A stretch of DNA of 14,125 nucleotides from contig MU634235.1 of NCBI GenBank assembly GCA_026770595.1, positions 1 through 14,125 on the forward strand. The letters are read 5' to 3'. The stretch is from Ochromonadaceae sp. CCMP2298 (Eukaryota; Sar; Synurophyceae; Ochromonadales; Ochromonadaceae). Position numbers and translations under genes: made by a program. A model generated the notes under the pieces. It was not told the origin of the DNA. It ran no database searches and saw only the letters and a program-made list of their open reading frames with translations. This document shows positions 1-5,937 of the stretch, one piece after another (positions within the stretch are counted from its first letter, which is position 1; each line of letters begins with the position of its first letter).

Positions 1-135
1 TCAGAGGGTTCAGAGGGTTCAGAAGGAGAGTGTCCAGGAAAAGACGTTAAGCACTAGTGCGACCATAAAGTACCCAAAAGTGTGGTGCCTCGCACACCAG
101 AACCCACTACCCACTGCCTCTCCCTCTGCCCTCAC
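1..135 (-). other. Intron (partial) of the phosphatase gene, with a short 9-bp tandem repeat
   Basis: This is sequence downstream of the GT donor at 134-135 on the minus strand. I found no acceptor that opens a phosphatase-like frame before the window edge, so it is read as intron. Bases 1-27 hold three copies of a 9-bp unit (TCAGAGGGT, the last one degenerate). Confidence 0.5.
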
Positions 136-757
136 CTAGTATGGCCACCTTCAGATACACAAACTGCTGCTGGTAGTAGTTGGGCACCTGCTGGGCCGTG
201 TTCAGCACGTGCGTTACGCCGAAGTCCATCAGGCGAGCGAGGTCCTCTGCGTCGCTTTTGCCGCCGATGAGCACGTGATCCGTAACTAGGGACATGTCCC
301 TATCAGAGGATCCCAGACTTACCAAACTCAGACCCAAAGAGCGGTGGCGCGGGTTCTTGCGGATGGAGGGGATGCTGCGCCCGGGGTGGCTCTGGTGCCT
401 CTCCTGGCGCGCCTCGACGATCGTCTGCTCGAATCGGTTGTAGAAGGCGTCGGCGGGGGCGTCGGAGCTGAGCTGCGATAGTTTCATGTTACAGCAGCTG
501 AGGTTGTTCTCGGCGTCCACCGTGTCCTCTGGGGAGTCGAACCTGCTCAAGGCCAAATCGTCTAGCAGGGGGAGGCTGGACGAGTTTTTCACGCCAAGTG
601 GGGCGTCACCCAGCGATCTTCTGCCTACCCTACCGCCTGCTGCTATTTTACCGTTCCTCCTCGACCTCCGTCCGCCGGCAGAGGAGGGTCTATCAACCGC
701 GTCGTTGCCTTTCGAAGTGCCCTTTCGAGTTGGTCGTCCACCAGCAGAGTCGTCCAT
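136..757 (-). CDS. Dual-specificity protein phosphatase, 5' exon only (partial)
   Basis: This is the first exon, about 207 codons, of a probable dual-specificity phosphatase, an enzyme class that removes phosphate from Ser/Thr and Tyr. Residues 1-155 are basic, Ser- and Arg-rich and unrecognised. From about residue 157 the sequence (HVLIGGKSDAEDL, then GVTHVLNTAQQVPNYY, then FVYLKVAIL) follows the start of the DSP fold, where a strand and helix precede 'ITHVLN.A..VPN'. The exon ends CTAG|GTGAGG at 136/135, a good donor leaving one base of the next codon, so the catalytic CX5R exon should lie off the left edge and activity cannot be judged. The start ATG at 757 is the first in the frame. It is divergent from the ankyrin gene with 453 bp between starts. 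Confidence is good for the family and moderate for the exact exon end. Confidence 0.72.
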
Positions 758-1210
758 TTCGTTCTTATTCCGATAACATGGGGAGCGGGTTGACGAGTGG
801 TTTTCGCTCGCCGCGCTGGTTCACAGCAGTCGGGGGGGGGCAGCTCTCTCGATTGCTGCTCGCCAGTGTGATGAGAATGAGTTCTAAGTGAGGAAGCACA
901 GAACGAGGGGATGGTCGAACTTTCTCGGATTTGCCGCGGAAATGGGGAGGGTTGGGCAAAATTTTCCGCCAAACAATGCAAAACCCAAAAATTTGACAAT
1001 TGAAAATTCTCATAACCCCCACTTCATCCAGGTTTTTGGGGAAGTAACGGCATTTAGCAGTTTAGGAGAGGGGGGCTTCCTCAATGATTTTCGATGAAGA
1101 TGCCCAAGGAAGGCTTCATCTTGTTACAGCCGTACTGTATTCTCTGGGATGCTTCATTGACCAGCGCATCTTAGAGGTCTGGGAGTCTTTGCCTGGCCGA
1201 GCAGTCGGTC
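758..1210. promoter_or_regulatory. Divergent intergenic region between phosphatase and ankyrin genes
   Basis: These 453 bp lie between two head-to-head start codons. There is a G-run at 831-839 and an A/T-rich stretch at about 955-1020, but no clear TATA box or known motif that I can support. The short open frames here have no protein-like composition. It is probably a shared promoter plus two 5' UTRs, inferred from the geometry only. Confidence 0.4.
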
Positions 1211-2158
1211 ATGGCGAGAGTTGTGCCTGTCGGCTCCCTGCCGCAGTTGACAGAGAGCAACCTCGGCGGCTCGAAATTCCAACAGGAAGACGAGGGCGAC
1301 ACTCACTCAGTAGCCTCGTCCTCCATCCACAGCAGAGATGAAACTGCGGAAGAGGCAGAGGAAGCAGCCCGACAAGACGCTCTGAGGGGTAAATCCAGCT
1401 TCATCGCGAACCGGAACCAGCTACGTGACGCGGTTTTGAAGGAGGTTTTGGCCGCAGTCATGCCAGACATAGGTGCTTACGACATCGACGGAATGGCCGC
1501 CCGAGCAGCTCCAGAGAAGAGTAGAATTCGCAACGTGTTGAAGTTTTTGGGCGTGCTGCATCTGGATCTGCACGAGGCTGTGCTGTCTGGGTCCCTCAGG
1601 CATGTGAAGAGTTCGATCAAGAATATCGCCAAGAAGCACGACGGAGACATGGCCTTGGTGAACCAGTACGACGAGCAGGGCAAGACGCCCCTGTCTCTGG
1701 CGGCCAAGATCCGCAACCTGGATATGGTGGAGGTGCTGCTGGAGAACGACGCGATGCCAGATGTGGTGGACGAGGCCACCGGACGCACACCGTTGATGTT
1801 CGCCGTGCTGGGGCGCTCCTTCCAGATCGCCCAGCTGCTGCTTAAGTACTCAGCCGCAGTGGATATGTCGGACTTCAAGTGTGTCACGCCGCTGATGGTG
1901 GCTGTGTCCAACCGCGACCTGAAGTGCACCGAGCTGCTGTGCAAGAACCTGGCCGAGGTTGATCTGCAGGACGAGAACGGCTGGACTGCTCTGCACTACG
2001 CGTCTATGAACAACGCCCCCAACTGCCTACTGCATCTGCTCAAAGAAGGCGCCGATAGGTCCATTCGAGACCTGCAGAAGCGCAGGCCTCTGGACCTGGC
2101 GAGGTTTAGGGAGTACGGAGACTGCGTGGCGCTACTGGAGAGCCGGAAACTGTATTAA
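1211..2158 (+). CDS. Ankyrin-repeat protein, 315 aa
   Basis: This is an intronless frame of 315 codons with a strong start context (GTCATGG). Residues 1-60 are acidic and Ser/Glu-rich and probably disordered. Residues 62-115 are helical and unassigned. Five or so ankyrin repeats follow: about 118-150 (LHEAVLSGSLRHV), 156-187 (GKTPLSLAAKIRNLDMVEVL), 191-222 (GRTPLMFAVLGRSFQIAQLL), 225-254 (TPLMVAVSNRDLKCTELL) and 257-287 (GWTALHYASMNNAPNCLLHL), with a capping half-repeat at 290-312. The TPL.xA and LL signatures of each helix pair are clear. Ankyrin repeats bind protein partners. No enzymatic, membrane or targeting segment is visible, so it is probably a cytosolic or nuclear scaffold; the partner is unknown. 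Codon use is GC-rich like the neighbours. Confidence 0.88.
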   Translation: MARVVPVGSLPQLTESNLGGSKFQQEDEGDTHSVASSSIHSRDETAEEAEEAARQDALRGKSSFIANRNQLRDAVLKEVLAAVMPDIGAYDIDGMAARAAPEKSRIRNVLKFLGVLHLDLHEAVLSGSLRHVKSSIKNIAKKHDGDMALVNQYDEQGKTPLSLAAKIRNLDMVEVLLENDAMPDVVDEATGRTPLMFAVLGRSFQIAQLLLKYSAAVDMSDFKCVTPLMVAVSNRDLKCTELLCKNLAEVDLQDENGWTALHYASMNNAPNCLLHLLKEGADRSIRDLQKRRPLDLARFREYGDCVALLESRKLY

Positions 2159-2338
2159 TATCTATAATTTAGTAAAGTGAACACATTGTACAACATGCTT
2201 ACAACTGTTTACTCGCACAACTTCATGTGCTATTTACATTATGCAATATTAACCAATATACATAAACATAAATTCTCCAAACTCATGTTGGTGTGGGTGG
2301 ATTTTTATTGTTCCGAGACGGAGCTCCTCCAGGTGCCT
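2159..2338. other. A/T-rich 3' flank of the ankyrin gene
   Basis: This is non-coding sequence after the ankyrin stop. From about 2216 it shows patchy similarity to the 3' flank of the CpeT-like gene (around 11136-11170), as expected if it came with the pseudogene. A minus-strand AATAAA (TTTATT, 2304-2309) is present but serves no intact gene. Confidence 0.4.
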
Positions 2339-2495
2339 GAACTTGTACGGGATATTGAAGATGTTGCCGATGCGCAGTGAGCCGTCGGGCAGGTACACCC
2401 TGTCGTTCACTCATAGGCGGCGCTTGAACAGACTATCGTCCTTCGTGGTGATGAGAAGGCTGGGGTCTCGCTGGGAGGGGAGCTGGACACTGCAC
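2339..2495 (-). pseudogene. Truncated pseudogene copy of the CpeT-like gene 3' end
   Basis: These bases align with 11239-11398, the last third of the CpeT-like gene, in the same strand sense. They match closely, with about a dozen substitutions and one net 3-base deletion near 2430. The copy covers the codons for parent residues about 187-238. The parental Trp213 codon (TGG, complement at 11311-11313) is TGA here (complement at 2411-2413), so the reading frame is broken. The 5' two thirds of the gene is absent. The flanking bases 2216-2270 also resemble 11136-11170, the parent's 3' flank (CATGTGC, then GCAATATTAAC), so the duplicated block probably runs from about 2216 to 2495. It lies between the ankyrin gene and the 346-aa gene. 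Confidence 0.85.
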
Positions 2496-2529
2496 GCATA
2501 ATCCCGCACCCTAAATCCCATAACGTTTG

Positions 2530-2592
2530 CCCTCCATATTGTCATTATGTAAAAATTAAAACAAGGTGTCTCTAGCTACGCGTAACGCAGAC
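2530..2592. repeat. Diverged dispersed repeat, copy 1 (pairs with 4246-4315)
   Basis: A block containing CCATATT, GTCA, TGTAAA, AAGGTG, AGCTA and CGTAACGCAGAC reappears in the same order and orientation at 4246-4315, where the last element is CGCAACGCAGAC. Several small indels separate the copies. Each copy sits 170-200 bp beyond the stop codon of a minus-strand gene. Confidence 0.5.
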
Positions 2593-2598
2593 TGCACA

Positions 2599-2604
2599 TT
2601 TATT
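2599..2604 (-). promoter_or_regulatory. Possible polyadenylation signal (AATAAA) for the 346-aa gene
   Basis: The hexamer AATAAA reads on the minus strand about 165 bases after the stop codon of the gene at 2768-3808. The placement is plausible for a 3' UTR, but a six-base match in A/T-rich DNA is weak evidence. Confidence 0.3.
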
Positions 2605-2767
2605 CCATTCCAGCCCGCTTGTCAAAAACATTCACCAAGGGCCCTCCATCCAGATATCATCATCCTATTCCTGAAGGCTTAACTATTTTCATTCTTCTAG
2701 CCGGCCCACAGGCCAGCTCCCAGTTCCCATCAGCACATCAGCTGTTCAAGTGAGATTTAAGGCCAGC

Positions 2768-3808
2768 TCAGCACTTTGTGGCTGGTCGGTAGGGGTAGGT
2801 GAGCATGAGCAGGAGCAGGCTGCCCTCGTGCAGCTGCGCGGCCTCCGTCTCCAGCTCTTTGGCGCGCTTGGCTTCCTCGCTCAGGGCGCCCTCTTCCGTA
2901 GTGGCAACCTCCGGACTAGTCTCACTGGCCTTAGGGATCTCTATTCGCGGCTTCTTGTCGACGGTCTCCTTCGGTGTCTTCTGGGTCCACTGCCCCTTCG
3001 GGGGGCGGGGGTTGGCGTCCTCGTGGGAGGAGCGCTTGCACCCCAGCACGGTGTACTCCTCCTCGTCGTCGTTCTCCTCGTACGTAGAGCGGACAGACGA
3101 GGTCTCGCTCGCGGAGCGGGAGTTCTTCACATGCCCCTCCTCGCAGAGGCGCTCGTAGATGAGGACGCGGCGCTTGGTTTTCTTGGAGGCGCCGCCGCCG
3201 GTCACGTAGAGGCTGGCGGACTCGAGGCGGCCCGCGACCTTCATCAGGACGCCCTTCTTATTAGCGGGGTCAATGGCCTGCATGGTGGCGGCCATGACTT
3301 GGTGGTACTTGCACAGGTGCTCCATCTCGTCCGCGTCGTAGGAGACGCTGCGGAACTCGGGGAAGATTTCGAGCAGCTCCAGCGCGCTGAGCAGAGGGAA
3401 CTTGCCAATGTCTTTGTCGTGGTGGAGCACGACCATTGCGCAGCTGGCCCAAAACATGATGCCCAGCTCCGCCCTCTTCGCCTCCCAGTACTTGCCTTCC
3501 TCGCGCCCGGCACCCGTCACTTGTTCCGCCGTTTTTTCCAGGAACTTGGACTCGTGTCTAAAATTTTTAAACACGGCGTTCGCCTCCGCGCGCTCGATTC
3601 TCTTTCCGAGACGGTAGATCTTCATGAAATATGTCTGAACCAGCTGCTTCTGCGAGTAGGTTAAATTGATTTTGCACTTCCGCTCCACTTGTAGAAATAA
3701 CTCGTCCTCCGTGTTTGGGACGGGGCGCTGGCTCGGCGCGAGAACGCTGGGAACGGGAGCCGCGGGCCTCTCCTCGGGCACCGCATTAATTGGGAGATTA
3801 ATTTCCAT
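2768..3808 (-). CDS. Protein of unknown family, 346 aa, helical domain plus charged tail
   Basis: This is an intronless frame of 346 codons starting at the first ATG (MEINLPINAV); I do not recognise the family. Residues 1-33 are Pro-rich. Residues 36-200 look like an all-helical globular domain: DELFLQVERKCKI, then YSQKQLVQTYFMKIYRL, then a central segment KRAELGIMFWASCAMVVLHH, then FPLLSALELLEIFPEF, then DEMEHLCKYHQVMAATMQ. The order of helices with a small-residue central helix faintly recalls a cyclin-box or TFIIB fold, but no signature residue confirms it. Residues 205-330 are low-complexity, mixing basic stretches (KKTKRR, KKPRIE) with an acidic run (EENDDEEEY), as in nuclear proteins. 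It ends in a short hydrophobic stretch (SLLLLMLTYPY). Coding status rests on length, amino-acid composition and codon use. A nuclear role is a guess. Confidence 0.68.
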   Translation of the reverse strand: MEINLPINAVPEERPAAPVPSVLAPSQRPVPNTEDELFLQVERKCKINLTYSQKQLVQTYFMKIYRLGKRIERAEANAVFKNFRHESKFLEKTAEQVTGAGREEGKYWEAKRAELGIMFWASCAMVVLHHDKDIGKFPLLSALELLEIFPEFRSVSYDADEMEHLCKYHQVMAATMQAIDPANKKGVLMKVAGRLESASLYVTGGGASKKTKRRVLIYERLCEEGHVKNSRSASETSSVRSTYEENDDEEEYTVLGCKRSSHEDANPRPPKGQWTQKTPKETVDKKPRIEIPKASETSPEVATTEEGALSEEAKRAKELETEAAQLHEGSLLLLMLTYPYRPATKC

Positions 3809-4029
3809 ATTTGATCGCGCGCCGTGGTAGATTTATGAGCCGCAGCTAACTGCAGGAGGCGGTGGAGAAATTGTGATGGGGGGGCCTCGGAGGAACCAGA
3901 GGAAGCGCGGAACAAAAAACCAGGGGAACCGAAAGTGAACGGACAAAGGAAGGGGAAAGGGGGGGGGAAGAATAGAGGTTTCTGTACTTCGATTTTGTCT
4001 TTTACACTATTGAGAGTCCCACCCGAAAA

Positions 4030-4050
4030 ACAGGGGACGGAGTCCCCTGT
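4030..4050. repeat. Perfect 9-bp inverted repeat with 3-base loop
   Basis: ACAGGGGAC (4030-4038), loop GGA, GTCCCCTGT (4042-4050). Beyond one A-A mismatch the stem could continue by three A-T pairs. It lies 222 bp upstream of the start of the 346-aa gene, so it could be a dimeric protein-binding site or part of a 5' UTR. The function is unknown. Confidence 0.7.
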
Positions 4051-4245
4051 ATTTTGAGCGGTCACTTTTTTGTACCACCTTTTAGGCGCGCCTTGACCCA
4101 AGTACGCGCCTATATCAAGTAACTGGCACATTGTTTTTTCGAAGGAGGCGGGTTGATTTTGCGAAACCGACGCCGCTAAAAAAGGGAACCCGGGAACTCG
4201 GAAAAAACAAAGCCCCCAACCGCCTATCTATAAACAAGGCAAATC

Positions 4246-4315
4246 CCCCCATATTTGTCGTCACTTTGTAAATTTTACTATAAGGTGCTTCGAGCTATGT
4301 CTACACGCAACGCAG
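4246..4315. repeat. Diverged dispersed repeat, copy 2 (pairs with 2530-2592)
   Basis: This matches the copy at 2530-2592 in order and orientation. The best-conserved piece is CGCAACGCAGAC (CGTAACGCAGAC in copy 1). It lies about 195 bp past the stop of the zinc-finger gene, as copy 1 lies about 175 bp past the stop of the 346-aa gene. Confidence 0.5.
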
Positions 4316-4508
4316 ACGTCTAAACTCCTAGCCTGTGCTTCTCGCACACTTACAGGAAGCGCAACTAAGAGTACCCAGAGTCACGGATCAGCAGTTCAGC
4401 AGTTCAGCAGGCCCACAGGCAGATCGACAGGCTAGCAGAGCAACAGATCAAAAGATCCATAGAGCAACACAGCAACATAGAAAAATAGGTCGGCAGTGGA
4501 AGAGAAGA

Positions 4509-5660
4509 TCAGCAGGAGTAGAAGAATGCCGCCTTCATGGAATTCAGCAGCTTCTTGTGTCTGGCCGGCACATACGCTTCGTACGTACTTTCCGTCAGAC
4601 GCACATGCTCGGGCACCTCTGTAGGGTCCAATAAAAGAGAGACCACGGAGAAGAAGGCTTTGCGCTCCTGGGGCACCAGAAGGCGAGCCTTCTTCGAGCG
4701 GGGCTGGAAGTCGTCCCCGCCTGCTACGTAGATAGACTTGCTGCTACCACCAGCACTGCTGCCGCCACTGCTAGAGAACGAGCTGGGCTTATTGTCTATC
4801 TTCGCCTTGCTGGATTCGCCCGCCTTTTTGCCGCTCCCACTGCCATAGCTATCCGCCCCTCCCTGCTCCGAGCCGTCCACGTCTATCCACATCTCCGAGC
4901 TCTCCCCCAGCGCCCTGGCCCCCTCTGCTGCCACCTCCAAAGCCGCCGCCTCCGCCTTGGTGACGCACTTGGTGCCCGGAGCGATAGAGGGGGGCCAGAC
5001 CATCTCCGCGCTGCAGCTGCTCTGCTCCACGTGTAGCTCCAGGTGCTCCAGAGTGGCGAAGTGCAGGGTGCACTTGCGGCAGCCGTGGGGGAAGGCCTGC
5101 GTCTGCCGTGTGTGCGTGAGGTGCTTTAGTGTTATCGCGGTGGCGTGTCTGGCCAGGTCGATGGGTCCCCTGGGAAACAGCTTGCCGCACACCATGCACT
5201 CCAGGGTGCGGTCGTGGCCGTCGCCGTCGAAGGAGTCGCCGTCTTCGTCACTCGACTTCATCTCCTTCAAGGGTTTTTCAAGCTTGGGGGTGGGCTTTAG
5301 CTTGGCAGCACTTGCGGGGACAGATGAAGGGGCGGAAGCAGGGGCAGACGGGGCCGAGGCGGAGGCAGGGGGAGTCGGAGCAGCCTTTGTCTTCCCAATA
5401 CACGCAGTCTGCTTGTGCAGATCCAAGTGCTGCTTGGAGGTGAAGAAGAGAGAGCACTTGGCGCAGTTGAACGCGTAGCCAGTCATCTGCTTCTTGCTGG
5501 TCAAGTGCCTCAGAGTGACGGCGGTGGAGTGCCGTGCCAAATCCAGAGGGCCGCGCGGAAACTTCTTGCCGCAGACCAGGCACATCGCAGTCTTGTCTTT
5601 CAAATCCTGCACTTCAATTCCTCCATGGTCGACAGGCATGGCTCGAGGAACCCAGTTCAA
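4509..5660 (-). CDS. Zinc-finger protein with two copies of a non-canonical finger pair, 383 aa
   Basis: This is an intronless frame of 383 codons. Two homologous modules are obvious. Module 1 has C27/C30/H44/H52 followed by C66/C69/H82/C87. Module 2 has C155/C158/H172/H180 followed by C194/C197/H210/C216. The first finger of each is C-x2-C-x13-H-x7-H with the shared core CGKxFPRGPxDLARH. The second is C-x2-C-x12-H-x4/5-C with LH/EHLxLH. The modules are joined by an Ala/Ser/Pro-rich linker (92-120) and an acidic patch (137-149). Residues 225-320 are low-complexity Ser/Gly, with a basic stretch RSKKAR (321-326). Residues 327-380 form a probable helical tail. It is likely a nuclear nucleic-acid-binding protein, inferred from the finger type. 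A second ATG at codon 8 (5639) is an alternative start. The gene is divergent from the 2OG-oxygenase-like gene. Confidence 0.82.
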   Translation of the reverse strand: MNWVPRAMPVDHGGIEVQDLKDKTAMCLVCGKKFPRGPLDLARHSTAVTLRHLTSKKQMTGYAFNCAKCSLFFTSKQHLDLHKQTACIGKTKAAPTPPASASAPSAPASAPSSVPASAAKLKPTPKLEKPLKEMKSSDEDGDSFDGDGHDRTLECMVCGKLFPRGPIDLARHATAITLKHLTHTRQTQAFPHGCRKCTLHFATLEHLELHVEQSSCSAEMVWPPSIAPGTKCVTKAEAAALEVAAEGARALGESSEMWIDVDGSEQGGADSYGSGSGKKAGESSKAKIDNKPSSFSSSGGSSAGGSSKSIYVAGGDDFQPRSKKARLLVPQERKAFFSVVSLLLDPTEVPEHVRLTESTYEAYVPARHKKLLNSMKAAFFYSC

Positions 5661-5937
5661 AGAAGCAGATCGCGCTGGATTGTGCGAGCGAGAGGAGTGA
5701 GGTCCAGATCAAGATCATCAGCATTCCAGAATGGATCGAATGTGCAGGAGTCCCCTGATGATTCCCATCAAGTACGTACAATGTGCATTTTTGAAAATTG
5801 GTTTCTCCACTTTTTCAAAAAGTTGGCTCTGGATGGATCTTTGCCACGCCAATGCGAAGACCAACCTCACACCGCTCCGGCCCTCCACGCCCTTGCTCGC
5901 CCCTTCCCCGATCGGTGCCAAGGCGCTGTCAGAAACC
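5661..5937. promoter_or_regulatory. Divergent promoter region, zinc-finger gene / 2OG-oxygenase-like gene
   Basis: This short region lies between two head-to-head genes. It holds an 8-bp inverted repeat (ATCATCAG at 5714-5721, CTGATGAT at 5755-5762) and an A/T-rich stretch around 5785-5825 that contains a near-palindrome (CTTTTTCAAAAAG). The reading frame of the downstream gene is open upstream to 5731, but that stretch has no protein-like character, so I treat it as promoter and 5' UTR. Confidence 0.4.

Larger units (their letters stand above)
3809..4508. other. Intergenic region: upstream of the 346-aa gene, downstream of the zinc-finger gene
   Basis: About 700 bp without a credible gene. 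It contains a G-run (3960-3967), a perfect 9-bp hairpin (4030-4050), the second copy of the dispersed repeat (4246-4315) and a CAG-rich quasi-repetitive stretch (about 4385-4475, repeats of TTCAGCAG). The first half should hold the promoter and the second half the 3' UTR of the zinc-finger gene. Open frames here have repeat-driven compositions and no domain. Confidence 0.5.

Noticed and set aside
300-340. A GTAAGT donor-like site on the minus strand inside the phosphatase exon
   Set aside because: The nearby AG acceptors give introns of 23 or 37 bases that are not multiples of three, and would break the frame leading into the phosphatase domain.
2750-3664. A 304-codon open frame on the plus strand opposite the 346-aa gene
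   Set aside because: It is Leu/Gly/Val-rich with no domain and is explained by the GC-rich codon use of the minus-strand gene, whose protein has a more natural composition.
4335-4634. A 99-codon plus-strand open frame rich in Gln/Ala/Ser
   Set aside because: It is driven by the CAG-rich quasi-repeats and runs antisense into the end of the zinc-finger gene; no domain or good start context.
5731-5937. In-frame upstream extension of the oxygenase-like protein to ATG 5731 or 5833
   Set aside because: The extra residues look random and the region overlaps the A/T-rich divergent promoter; ATG 5938 has a better context. Not excluded.
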